Shown: positions 1 through 10,065 of the stretch, in pieces | Layout of the letters: every line of letters begins with the position of its first letter | Numbering within the stretch: the first letter of the stretch is position 1 | Source of the DNA: Chrysomallon squamiferum | Taxonomy: Eukaryota > Mollusca > Gastropoda > Neomphalida > Peltospiridae | Assembly (NCBI GenBank): GCA_012295275.1 | Contig: CM022670.1 | Span: forward strand, 36,841,768 to 36,857,188 | Length of the DNA stretch: 15,421 nucleotides | Direction: 5' to 3' | Program-made: the position numbers and the translations under genes | The notes under the pieces: model-generated | Database searches by the model: none | What the model was told of the DNA's origin: nothing | Seen by the model: the letters and a program-made list of their open reading frames with translations, nothing else

Positions 1-420
1 TTTTACTTTTTTTTCCTATTTTTTAAAGAGTTAATCAATAGTTTATTTTTATTATTATTTAAAAAAAAAAAATAATAAAATAAAAAATAAAATAAAATAA
101 AATATAAATAAAATTATCAAATATTAAAACCTTCATTGGGAAACAAAATAATAATTAACAAAAAAAAAAAAATAAATAAATAAATAAATATATCTCCATG
201 TATTCCATTTTTCTGTTAATTATTATTAAGTTAATGTAAAGTGACAATTTATAATAGCAACATTTATTTAATTTATTAATATTTTTAACTGATTTATTTA
301 TTTATAATTCTCATCACAAACAGTAAATACATAAATAAAAACTTTTAACAGTATTTATTTCTATTTTTATTATTATTATTATCAGATATTTGATAATAAA
401 TATTTTTTATCAAAGCACTG
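1..420. repeat. AT-rich low-complexity DNA
   Basis: Nearly pure A/T sequence with short A runs, TAAA/AAATA iterations (for example 173-191) and TTATT repeats around 369-381. Stop codons are dense in all frames. No gene, RNA gene or regulatory site can be supported here. Confidence 0.85.
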
Positions 421-444
421 CATGTATAAAAGCAATTTACATAG

Positions 445-663
445 GTCTATCAGAAGACTGTTTCAGCTAAGTGTAGGTCAGGCTGTTATTGTCTTACCAA
501 AGTTACAAGTTTTAAAGATGGGAATATGTACATAAAAGGGTTGATGGTTGTAGCTAATCATATCCAAACAGTCACAAAAGAAATTGAAGTTTCCCCAGAA
601 GATAATTTACAACATTCTAAATGGATTTTTTTGCAGATGCTATCAGAATATGGAAGTACTTAA
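445..663 (+). other. Open frame, possible relic of a coding exon
   Basis: A stop-free frame of 72 codons runs from just after a TAG at 442 to a TAA at 661-663. The only upstream Met options are at 526 and 544. The stretch from 544 reads as 39 residues beginning MVVANHIQTVTKEIEVSPED and ending LQMLSEYGST. This is less biased toward Lys, Asn, Ile and Phe than random translations of the surrounding DNA, and base composition is more balanced here than on either side. No domain, signal peptide or known family is recognised. It could be a decayed transposon or gene fragment, or an exon with poorly defined splice sites. A chance open frame is the main alternative. Confidence 0.25.
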
Positions 664-743
664 GTGGCCAATATTTCATCATTACTGCTTTATTTAATTC
701 TTTATTATTAAATATTTAGAGGAGGAATTTTTAAAATTATATA

Positions 744-889
744 ACAGAAATTGTTATTTTTTTATTATTATTATTATTTTTTTTTTTTTTGAAAAAAAAA
801 ATTTCAAAAAAATTAAGGAAAGAAAAAAGACCACATAATCCTGAACATTTAATTTTTTTTAATTTTTTTTTTTTTTTTTTTTTTTTTTT
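744..889. repeat. Homopolymer-rich tract with T27 run
   Basis: Alternating T and A runs: T runs near 756-790, A runs near 792-823, and 27 consecutive T at 863-889. The minus-strand open frame crossing it is Lys/Phe homopolymer translation and is not a gene. Run lengths are likely to vary between individuals and to be error-prone in sequencing. Confidence 0.9.
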
Positions 890-1744
890 AGTTATAAAGT
901 TATTAATGTAAATATGTGAAAATAAATTAATCATTTTAAACAACTACTGTTTAAATGAGATCCAAGGTCAATAATGCTGATTAACAGCAAGAACTGTTTA
1001 TTTTAATCTGAATTATTTTCAGGATCTAATTGATTTTATTATAACTAATTAAATTTATTTAATTAATTTGGTGTATAACAATTAATCTGAAATAAAAATA
1101 AAAAAAACTTTTAATGATTTAATATTTAGTACAATGTTTTCAGAAAGTGATTATAAAACATTTTTTCATGTTTAAGTACATAGATTAAAGATGAAAATGA
1201 TGGATTTGTTTTTATAAACATCATCGTTATCATCATTTTTATTGCAATTTTCAAAATGCTGATCAGAATCTAATGTTTACTCAGTATTTTTTTTTTTTTT
1301 TAATAAAATGGAATAACATTTCATCAGCACTGCTTGTAAATTGTACGAAAATAAAATTCTCCAACACTTTTATCCAACCTTTTAATAAGTTTAGTAACAA
1401 AAGCAGCATTTGTTTGTATCAGATAAAAAAAAGATTGCCATAATCTTGAACGAAAATCATTTCTAATCAAATTTCTTGCAGCAGTTTCCATTAAGGAAAA
1501 TCAAATATTGCTCATAAAAAAGAAGAAGTGATTTTTCTATACAAACATAATTACCTCAATAGCTGCTAGCTAAAAAAGATTAGATGCCTCTCATTCAATT
1601 ACTACGGCAAATTACAAGCAATGTTTCACACAATTCTGTCACCATCATTTTGACTACACAGACAAATTGCATTGCTGTGATAATTAGCTCTTTATATAAA
1701 AATTCAAATAGTGTTTTCCTTTGCTCGCAGACAACAGAAAAATG
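890..1744. other. AT-rich stretch without recognisable gene
   Basis: Unique but AT-rich sequence with a T15 run near 1287-1301. No open frame with protein-like composition and no splice-bounded exon is evident. The minus-strand open frame extending from here into the next island (1595-1909) gives no recognisable protein. Confidence 0.7.
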
Positions 1745-2130
1745 AGAAGTCTGCGACATTTTGTGGACAGACGAAACGCAGGACCGTTCAGTGTTTGTAA
1801 TTGTCCGAACGCTTTCGGAGCCTCGAATAATTTGTATAATTGGGACGAGTGTTGGAGGAAGAGAGAAAGTTAATCCTGTCTCGGATTCGTATAGATTGAT
1901 TTCTGTCAATCTCGGAGAGATGCTCTATTTATCTGCTAAATTAGCAGGCCTCTCGCCAGCCTCGTTGTATAATGTTTTCTGAGTGATCGTAGGAATTAAC
2001 TCTTTTATTAGCAGGATGGCTTGTGTTACACAGTGACAGACCAGGCATATAAAACCAGCCAACAACAAATCCGGACGAACAAAGCTTCCGAATATCACTG
2101 GGAGTATAAATGTCTCTGTATAAATGTATA
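1745..2130. promoter_or_regulatory. Regulatory-looking island 1 (possible conserved noncoding element)
   Basis: GC and CpG content rise sharply against the AT-rich flanks. What can be seen: a perfect 15-nt palindrome CTGCTAAATTAGCAG at 1933-1947, whose half TTAGCAGG recurs at 2008-2015. There is also GATTGA (1894-1899) facing TCAATC (1906-1911), and the reverse complement of 1903-1911, GATTGACAG, matches nine bases of the PBX-PREP/MEIS composite site TGATTGACAG. A small inverted pair CCGAA/TTCGG lies at 1805-1818. Overlapping open frames exist on both strands (plus 1761-1982, minus 1941-2156), but none resembles a known protein. The density of homeodomain-type motifs suggests an enhancer. This is inference from motifs and composition, and an untranslated exon is an alternative. 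Confidence 0.4.
1933..1947. repeat. Perfect 15-nt palindrome CTGCTAAATTAGCAG
   Basis: Two 7-nt arms, CTGCTAA and TTAGCAG, flank a central A. The right arm plus G (TTAGCAGG) is repeated in direct orientation at 2008-2015. A dimeric DNA-binding protein, such as a homeodomain or MAF-like factor, could bind it. No factor is assigned. Confidence 0.8.
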
Positions 2131-2159
2131 AAATTAATCATCTTTGAAAAAAACACACA

Positions 2160-2984
2160 AATAAATGAAAGAAAAGAGACCTCGACAAATCATTTTAATG
2201 TTATAAAGTATTCATAAGAGCAAATGTTTGTTGATGTTTTAACTCGAGTTTTTATTTCAGGGTAATCTTCTTCAATTAGCAGAATAAATCAGTGTTAAAT
2301 GATGCACAAGCATAAAGAAAATATGGCAGTGCAGTCAGAAGGTTTGTGCCCAAAACAGGCTTGTTTGAACAGTTGTCTCATGAAACAGGTTATAAATTAA
2401 AAATAAAATCAAAATTTAAAATTACAAATGAACAACAGAAAACAAATAGTATAAATTTGTAATAAATTTATATCTGTGATTTGAATTTATTATATAAGCA
2501 AAGAGGTTTATTTTTAAAAAATGAACCTAATTGTGTCCAGAGTAAAACAGTTCCATCATTTATTTGTTAGCTAACTACACCATTACTTTTTCACAAAACT
2601 TCATCAGTTAACTAAATGGTCAAATACTTTTGAATTCCATACAATTAGAAAAAACATTAGTCAAAATTAATATTTACAGTATTTAATAAAGTTTTTGGAT
2701 TTGCTCTGAATGGATTCTAGACAATGTGTTAAACCGATAATTTTGAAATATAATAATTCATTTATTTACATAAATGTCCTACTACAATAACCAACAAACA
2801 CTTCAATTAGATTTGTTCATATTAATGAAACCATTCACAACTGTAATAAATATTTTTTTCTACTGAAACATAACAGACACTCAGGTGTTTTTCCTGAATG
2901 ATAAAAAAAAAACTTTAAAAGACCGAAATAAAAAAAAAAAAAAAAAAAATGGATAATTATCTTTTAAAAAAAAAAAAAATTAAA
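2160..2984. other. AT-rich stretch without recognisable gene
   Basis: Mostly unique AT-rich sequence. It ends in A-runs at about 2931-2949 (20 A) and 2967-2979. Stops are dense in all frames and nothing resembles an exon or RNA gene. Confidence 0.7.
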
Positions 2985-3380
2985 ACTGCCACGTAACAAG
3001 CAACAAGCGTATAAACGTAACTGTGACCAATACACACCGATACTGTCAGATAACCATCTAAAATCAATACCAAGTGTCTCTTACATAAACGATAACAATC
3101 TTCAACTAAAGATATAATTAAAAGTCTTGCTACCAGACGAATTGTGTGTGTTTTTTCTCAGAGACAATTACCTTTGCTATCGGCCGGCCGATCGTTAGGC
3201 TAGTGTATTCATTTCAAGTGGATTACAACAGCATTTAACTTCTTAACAATGGTGTTTTTCTGGCCTGTTTAATGTGCAAACGAATACGACACTGCTCGTA
3301 AGCAAACCACAAGATCTGCCTGATCGGATGGAAGATAACTCGCGGGGAGGTGGCTTTTATAAAGGATTTCAACATGAAAA
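2985..3380. promoter_or_regulatory. Regulatory-looking island 2 (possible conserved noncoding element)
   Basis: A second balanced-composition island in AT-rich surroundings. Visible motifs: CAATTA at 3165-3170; a perfect 14-bp palindrome at 3179-3192; TCAAGTG at 3214-3220, the NK2-class homeodomain consensus; GGATTA at 3220-3225, the OTX/bicoid-class core, directly abutting it; and AACAATGG at 3245-3252, a SOX-type site. No long open frame crosses it. The packing of developmental transcription-factor motifs within about 90 bp suggests an enhancer. The binding sites are consensus matches only, and short motifs also arise by chance. Confidence 0.4.
3179..3192. repeat. GC-rich 14-bp perfect palindrome ATCGGCCGGCCGAT
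   Basis: Arms ATCGGCC and GGCCGAT are exact reverse complements with no spacer. The ten central bases are all G/C and hold two CpG-GCC units, which is striking in a window that is strongly AT-rich. It may be a protein-binding site or a structural element. Function is unknown. Confidence 0.85.
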
Positions 3381-3491
3381 GAAATAAAAAAAAAAAAAAA
3401 TGCTACACCATTCTTTACAAGATCACAGGTATAATCGTGAATAAGCAGCTTTCTAATGACGGTTCAGTGATTTAAAGTTTTAAGTTTGCCA

Positions 3492-3554
3492 AGTTGTGAG
3501 ACTCTGCCAGCTGACTTTGTGAATGGTAAAATCTTGATGGCAGAGTCCGTAACT
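3492..3554. repeat. Imperfect hairpin (17 paired bases, 28-nt loop)
   Basis: GACTCTGCCA (3500-3509) is perfectly complementary to TGGCAGAGTC (3538-3547). Pairing continues outward after a single bulged A at 3499, through 3492-3498 with 3548-3554, including two G-U pairs. The total is 17 paired positions with a 28-nt loop. This resembles a small-RNA precursor or a structured element. The loop is large for a microRNA precursor, and the arms do not match any microRNA I recognise. CAGCTG E-boxes lie at 3508-3513 and 3558-3563. A cruciform or chance inverted repeat is the alternative. Confidence 0.5.
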
Positions 3555-3599
3555 GTTCAGCTGTAGAGGGATTGCACTTAATAAAGGTACAAACTCCCT

Positions 3600-4370
3600 A
3601 CCAAAACAACAATGAAATACAAAAGGAAAAACAAATATTTACTGTATATATATCTTGAAGCCACATATTAATTTTGTCAAGAAATTAATTAAAGACACTT
3701 TTTTTACTGCACCACAAAATAAAATAAAACAACAACAATAAATATTTATTACAGTTTAAACAGACAGAGTGTGTTCATTTCAACCAACTGAATTTTAATA
3801 TTTCCTATATTAGTACAATTTTTCTGCCTTGGTGGTTTTGTATGATGTAAATTCTGCCACCTTAACATGAGAACCCTTCCATTATTTTTAGAGCCTTTAG
3901 TGAGAGCCTACACAGCAAGCAACAAGAGACCACTTACAACAGTTATCTTCTCCTAATCTAGGAATTTAACTTGCTCCCTGTCATCTGGCTAAACAATGAG
4001 AAGCATTGTCAAGTATGATGAGAGGCTTTAGATTATAGATGCAACAAGAATGACCAGGCTTAAATTGCAAGGAACTAATATGTTTTACGTTTGACAAATT
4101 GCCTGGAAATAGCTGCACACTTCACTTTAACTGTCTGATTGTATCATGGCTGTGTTTTGACACTGGTTTCATGTGACAGTAACAATTTACTGGGGATTAC
4201 CAAGTAGCCTTGGATAGAGAGTGGTGTTGTCTAAAGTAATTTTTAAAATAATAAAAAAAAAAAAAAAAGTGAACATATAACAACCATACCTGGAAAAGTA
4301 AAATACATGTCTTTCAAAAGCATTTAAAAAAAATTTTTAAATTAAAAACACTTATATAGGGGCAGAGAAG

Positions 4371-4373
<3 letters not shown>
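3600..4373. other. Noncoding stretch without recognisable gene
   Basis: Moderately AT-rich unique sequence, more balanced between 3830 and 4220. An A16 run lies near 4253-4268. No frame reads as protein and no repeat family is recognised. Confidence 0.65.

Positions 4374-4451
<78 letters not shown>
4374..4451. repeat. (AG)39 dinucleotide microsatellite
   Basis: Uninterrupted AG repeat of 78 bp. It is preceded by the imperfect repeats GGCAGAGAAGGGCAGAG at 4361-4377. The minus-strand open frame over it is simply a Leu-Ser repeat translation. Its purity suggests recent expansion and likely length polymorphism. Confidence 0.98.
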
Positions 4452-4454
<3 letters not shown>

Positions 4455-4885
4455 CAATATAATTTTTTTTTAAATAAATAAAATACAGTATATTCTTTGA
4501 ACTATAATCAAATCTAATTTTTATACTTGCACTGACATACACATTACTATAGATTAAAATAATGTATTCTGTTTCTTCAGTGCATTTATTCTGTATGAAT
4601 ATCCATTCCACAAAAAAAAAAGAAAAAAAAAGAAACATGAATCAGCGTGGAGGAAATTGCCTGCACCAGATTACTACTTGCTTCACTGTGACAAGTTAGA
4701 GTCCAGCAGAACTAAGAAACATAAACCAAGCAGGAAATTAAAAACAAAACTTTTGGCTTAAAAAAAAATAAAGTATAAAAAAAAGAAGAAGAAGAAAGAA
4801 ACAGCAACAGCACATAAAAAGATAAAAAAATCAAAACAAACAAAAAATGTCAAAAAGAATCAATATTCTTAAAAATACAATTAAT

Positions 4886-4916
<31 letters not shown>

Positions 4917-5777
4917 TGCTAAAATGGCCTGCAGTTCTCTTCTGATTCATTAGAGTGGAAAGAGCAGAAGAAAAAAAGAAGAAAAAAGCTTATAGTAAGA
5001 TTATTGAGCATGACGACTGTAATAAACTTTATATATAAATAATTTGGTTTTTTTCCGTAAGGAGCCAATTTCTTAAAAATAATGATACTGGAGAGAAAAA
5101 AATCCACTGATATTAAATCAGAGTTATAAAGAAAAAGAAAAGACATAATAAATAAATAACAAAATTAAAGAAAAAAAAAAAAAAAAAAAAAAATGGAAAG
5201 AAAAAAAGGTGATCTGTGAAAATGTAATGTTATAGTTTGTTTTTTGATACAACGTAACAATCAACATTTTAAAACTCTGATCAAATTTCAAATAAATCCA
5301 CAACTAGTCTCAGTTTGATATCAAATGACTGGCAGATAACACAAACACAATAAAACAAAATTTGTTATTGTAGTGAAAATCTTACTAAACTTAAATTGAT
5401 TTTGAACATTTAATCCATGTTGTGTGAAAAAAAAAAGAAGGAAACATTTTTTTTCTTTTTTTTCTTTTCCAAATCGTGCTTATCCACCGAATATTTTAAT
5501 CAGCTTTTTTTGTTTTTTTCCCCTTTCAATTTAAACAGTCTCCCTGCAAGTGCTGACAAAAATCCACTGAATAGATTTTCTAACACATAATCAACTTACA
5601 CCAGAATATACAATTTACTTATGTGCTGTTTAATATCCCTTTAGATTTCAGCTGAACACATAACTAATGAAACCATATCCTGGAGCAATATGAACAAAAG
5701 ACTACACTACTAGCATACAAATCATTGTATCCGATTTTTGTTACTGATACACATGTAAATATGAAGTACAAAGCAGA
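4452..5777. other. A-rich noncoding stretch with long A runs
   Basis: Contains A27 at 4886-4912 and A23 at 5171-5193, plus AAG/GAA-rich patches near 4778-4800 and 4965-4987. Stop codons are dense. No gene, RNA gene or transposon end is recognised. Confidence 0.75.

Positions 5778-5828
<51 letters not shown>
5778..5828. repeat. (AAT)17 trinucleotide microsatellite
   Basis: Seventeen uninterrupted AAT units. They are followed by degenerate AATTAATA repeats to about 5870. Confidence 0.97.
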
Positions 5829-5917
5829 TAATAAATTAATAAATTAATAAAATATAAATAAATAATTTACATGGCTTTGGTTTGGAGGATGTTAACATTT
5901 TCATTAAATACTATACT

Positions 5918-6069
5918 GATTAACTGACAACTGTCTCCTCAGTAAGTCAGTAAGTAAGTAAATAACAATAACAGTAACGACAGTAAAAAGTTCTAAAGAT
6001 TAACTGACAACTGTCTCCTCAGTAAGCAAGTAAATAACAATAACAGTAACGACAGTAAAAAGTTCTAAA
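5918..6069. repeat. Recent tandem duplication of a 72-80 bp unit
   Basis: Two head-to-tail copies (5918-5997, 80 bp; 5998-6069, 72 bp) begin GATTAACTGACAACTGTC and end AGTTCTAAA. They differ by an 8-bp indel in a GTAA-type tetranucleotide stretch and one substitution beside it; otherwise they are identical. The junction base triplet GAT recurs just after copy two, consistent with slippage or unequal exchange. Confidence 0.95.
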
Positions 6070-7258
6070 GATTTTAAAATGAACTATTTGAACTTATTAA
6101 TTCTGCAAAGTAGCTTTAACTGCAACTTATTTCTAAATACAGTGGGCATTTTGTTTTTTGTTTTTATTTTATAAAGTTGAAATTTTGATGCATTTTCTGA
6201 AAGTTTTAATATTAATAACAATAATGTGTATCTTTGATAGGTTTGTTTTATTTATTTGTGTGTGATGAACTTTTGATATTTAGGATCAATTAAGCTACTT
6301 CAAGTGTAATACCATGAAAAATATTCTGTATTAAAAAACAAACAAAAAACTCTGTGCTTAGACAGTTAAATGTAACAAGAAATATAAATATCTCCCACAT
6401 TTCATAATGAATTATAGCAACATCTGGCATGACTAACATAATATCACATCTGCATAAATAATTTATATCGTTTTGTATTCCCATTAAATAAAATTATGCA
6501 TGAAAACTTTTAATAAAAAAAATTCCTCAATAACCACTTCTCTTTTAAAGTCCATTATGCAAATTTTATGTACTAATATTTTTCTGACCAAATTAAGAAT
6601 TGTCCCCAAAGAAATGTAAACATAAAAAAAAAAAATCTTAATTTTATGGCATTTTTTTTTTTTTTTTTTTTTTGTCAGCCTCTGTTTGTTTCAGAAATAA
6701 TAATAATAATAAATTTTAAAAATCAATTATTTACTGCTAAAGAAATGAAATTTATTCAATTGTTTGTGTAATAAGATTATACTTGTTAAGATGGAAATTA
6801 TTGGCTAACAAGGACATTTCAAAGAGCTTCATAACTGTCATGTCAAATTATTATAGCTTGTGACATCACTTTTTTTTTTTTATTAAAATGTCTTGAAAAC
6901 ACTAATATAACACTGTCATTAAAAATTCTTTGTGTGTGTGTGTGTGTACAGTTTCATCATTATTGTGAAGTAAAACCAAGGCTATTATATAAATATTAAT
7001 TTATAATGATCAAATACATGCACAATATGTTAAATGTTTCTGTATATTCATTCCAATTTCAATTTTCTAAAATTATTTTCCTGGTTTTCTGTCTTTAAGT
7101 TGCGATAAAAGATGCTTTGCTGCCATGGTAAAAACAGACCATAGATCAACAACAATTTCTTTTGTGAAGTTATTAACAAAGGTTGATACTGGATATATTT
7201 AAAAAAAAATTAAAATACATTATTTTCCTGAAGAAAAAAAATATATAAAAATAATAAA
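6070..7258. other. AT-rich noncoding stretch
   Basis: Contains T22 at 6652-6673, a short (TG)8 at 6931-6947 and scattered AAT/ATT runs. The minus-strand open frame at 6290-6484 has no recognisable domain and sits in AT-rich DNA. Nothing else is supported. Confidence 0.7.
6931..6947. repeat. Short (TG)n microsatellite
   Basis: Eight and a half uninterrupted TG units. Confidence 0.9.
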
Positions 7259-7259
7259 T

Positions 7260-7307
7260 AAAAAACCTAAATAAAAAAACTTAAATAAAAAAACCTAAAT
7301 AAAAAAA
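7260..7307. repeat. 14-bp A-rich minisatellite, about 3.5 copies
   Basis: Units AAAAAACCTAAAT, AAAAAAACTTAAAT and AAAAAAACCTAAAT follow one another, then a partial AAAAAAA. They differ by one C/T change and one A-run length change. Confidence 0.9.
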
Positions 7308-7734
7308 GAGAAAAGTCTTAATAATTCATATAAAACAGATTTAACAGCAAGATGTAAAGTTAGTAAAAAAAAAAATGTCTTCAGATCTCTGAAATATATT
7401 AAACGAATGAATCAAAAATGTCTTTGATTTTGGGGTTTTAATTCTCATAAATTGCTGTTTTATATAATAGTAACTTAATTTTATACGTTTTTCAAAAATA
7501 TCCAAAATGAAAATATGATAACCCAAAATAACCGTCGAATTCTCACGGTTACAGCAGAACAATTTTAATTGTCAAGAAGATGGACAAGTCATTCAAAAGC
7601 ACATCTCTTTGAAAACGAATACAGAAAGAAAAAAAGAAAAAATATAACCTGGAGGCAATCAAAACAAATTCTCTTGGGCATTCGAAGCAATAATTCAATT
7701 TCTGTTGTGGTGTTGTTACTGCCCATACGAATGT

Positions 7735-7935
7735 GTGCTATTGGTTTGTTTTGAATGACAGTGGTCCAATCAGCAATTTGACTGCTGCTGCAAAAGTGAC
7801 GGCGAGCGAATCAATGCAGTGCGTAAGTGGCTGATCAAGTCGGTGTCTCGCAGTCCCTCGCACTCGTCATAATTAACACAGCAATTATAAAGACTTTCAT
7901 GTCAGTTTTCCTCTTTCTAAAACTGAAAGTAAGTA
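7735..7935 (+). promoter_or_regulatory. Promoter-like island with CCAAT boxes and splice donor
   Basis: A GC/CpG-richer patch in AT-rich DNA. ATTGGT at 7740-7745 is a reverse CCAAT box. GTCCAATCAG at 7764-7773 matches the NF-Y consensus, and TGACG at 7798-7802 is a CRE half site. CpG-rich sequence follows to about 7866, then TATAAAG at 7886-7892. The sequence AAAG|GTAAGT-like donor is at 7929-7934, preceded by an ATG at 7899 in frame for ten codons. This could be the promoter and short first exon of a plus-strand gene; opposed CCAAT boxes would also allow a bidirectional promoter. The TATA-like element is too close to the donor for both to be used. No downstream exon was identified. Confidence 0.35.
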
Positions 7936-9189
7936 TCGTATTTACTGCCTCTATAAACAGGGCAAAAATTTATTATCCCCACCAGAATTGTTTAACTTCT
8001 TGAATGTCTCACCTAAAGGGCCACCGTAATTGTTTCCAATCATGCCAGAGCTTGCGTCACTGACAGCCCAACTGCACATTAAATACTGTTCATCAAGGGA
8101 GTATTGAATTAAAAACTGAAAAATGCTCAAAGCGATGTTGGCTTCTGAAAATGAAGAGCATTAATCTTGCTATTTAAAATAAAAACGATTATCAATTTTT
8201 TCACATTTAATTATCAATTTTTTTTTTTTTTTTTTTTTTAATTCTATTTTTTTTTTTTTTTTAATGCTGGAACAAAAATCTTTTGTAACAAAAAGTTGAT
8301 TACATCATTGCCTCATTTATCTATTTTTTTTCTCTCTCTCTCTGTCAATTATTAGGGATTTTTTTTTTTTTTTTTTCTTTTGTTATGTGTTTTAATGAAA
8401 GTTACGGAAAGTGTATTAAAGTCTGAGATGACAGTACTATTAACTCAGCATTATAAATGACACTCATGCATGACTCTAAAATATAGATAATGAAGATTAT
8501 TACAAAAATATGATGATGATGATAATTACATTAATAAGTTCCAAAGATTCTCAAAGAAAGAACGTTGTAATTCATTCCCTTTGTTTAGAGTTTGTTCGCT
8601 GTTTAAAATAGCTGAAATTTTTGCTGCAGTTTATTTCTGTATAATATGTTTTGTAATTTTTTTTTGCATTTTGGATTAAATTTAATGAAAGAAAAAAAAA
8701 AAAGAAAAAGAAAGGAAAAAAGATGAAAAAAAAAAATTTAAATGAAATAAATTACCAGTAAAATAAAAAAAAAAACAGTTAAAATTTCTGGTCCAATTTA
8801 CATAATTTCCTTGCAAAGTACAGTTATAACACTTTTAAAATTAAAAAATCTGTTGAGATAAATAAGAGCTATTAGTTAACTAATCAAATCTTTGTGAGAA
8901 TTTACAATGTATGTTACAGACTGTTAGGTTTATGATACTTTAATATTTTTCTCAAATGATACATTAGGTGGTTTCAAACAAATACTAAAACAAAAGTCAA
9001 TGAAAATGGTTTCATATGGTAATAAAATTATCACTGATATTAGTTTGTATAACAAGCCAAAATGAGGACAGTTTTCTAATATATTAATATTTTCTTAGAA
9101 ATAAATTTATTACATGTTTTCTTGTGTTTATATTTATGCAGATATTAACCTGGGGATGTATTTAATTTGATTATTTATCTACATTTACA

Positions 9190-9190
<1 letters not shown>
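7936..9190. other. AT-rich noncoding stretch with T runs
   Basis: T runs at about 8217-8239, 8248-8262 and 8358-8375, a short CT repeat near 8331-8343, and AAAG-rich sequence around 8690-8740. No protein-like frame or RNA gene is seen. Confidence 0.7.

Positions 9191-9224
<34 letters not shown>
9191..9224. repeat. (TAA)11 trinucleotide microsatellite
   Basis: About eleven uninterrupted TAA units, followed by an interrupted TAATATAATAATATCATCAT tail. Confidence 0.95.
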
Positions 9225-9225
<1 letters not shown>

Positions 9226-10030
9226 TAATAATATCATCATTACCATTATTAGTGAAAATGTAGATAGACATCAAAATTATACATTTTATTTCTAGCTTTG
9301 GATAACTTCAGTTATTATAAATGTTACTAGTTCATGCTTCAAAGATTGATCTTGAACACATTATTAAAAAGAATTAGAGTAAATAAAAATAACCAAAAAC
9401 ACTTTCAATTAAATTTCCATTGATTTAAATTTTAAAATGATTAAATTTCTTCATTACAGTTCAGACAATCGCTAATAATAATGATTGATCTTAGTATCAC
9501 TTTTTCATTAAATTACATTAGTTTATGTTTCTGTAACTGGAATGTCAAAACTTGAGGTTTCAATTTATTTAATTATTATTATTATTATTATTATTTTCCC
9601 CTCCCTTTGTTTCATTGTTAACAACTGACACATTTTGCATCCTTTCAATCGACTATTTTTATCTATTAACAGCTTTTATCTAACAATAAGTTTTGAAAAC
9701 TGGTTATATTTTTTCTAGATTTAAGAAATTATGTAACTTTCAATGCTTATAATAAACTGAAAATTATTAGTTTCTTTGTTAGTAATCAAAAAATTTTAAA
9801 AAATATACTTGTTTCTTTGTAAATAATAATTTATGAAAATAATATAACTGTTTCTTTTTTTTTAGATAATAAATATGAAAAATTAATGATGAAAACTACA
9901 CAAGAAATCTGCAACAATTCTTTAAGACTGCCTGTATATTTATAGAAATATTTTAAATCACTGAATTTTGCTAAAGATTTAATAACTTCATTTTATTTAC
10001 CTTCAAATTATCTTTTTTATTTTTATTTTT

Positions 10031-10034
<4 letters not shown>
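9225..10034. other. AT-rich noncoding stretch
   Basis: Strongly AT-rich, with stops dense in all frames. Apart from the ATT repeat listed separately, no feature is recognised. Confidence 0.75.
9572..9595. repeat. (ATT)8 trinucleotide microsatellite
   Basis: Eight uninterrupted ATT units. Confidence 0.93.

Positions 10035-10062
<28 letters not shown>
10035..10062. repeat. (AT)14 dinucleotide microsatellite
   Basis: Fourteen uninterrupted AT units, flanked on both sides by T runs. Confidence 0.95.

Positions 10063-10065
<3 letters not shown>

Noticed and set aside
737-943. 68-codon minus-strand open frame rich in Lys, Asn and Phe
   Set aside because: It is a translation of A/T homopolymers and has no protein-like content.
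1595-2156. Overlapping open frames of 71-104 codons on both strands
   Set aside because: They overlap on opposite strands, match no family I recognise, and are expected where composition is more balanced and stops are rarer.
4342-4638. 98-codon minus-strand open frame with a Leu-Ser repeat
   Set aside because: The repeat is the translated (AG)39 microsatellite; the rest is AT-rich noise.
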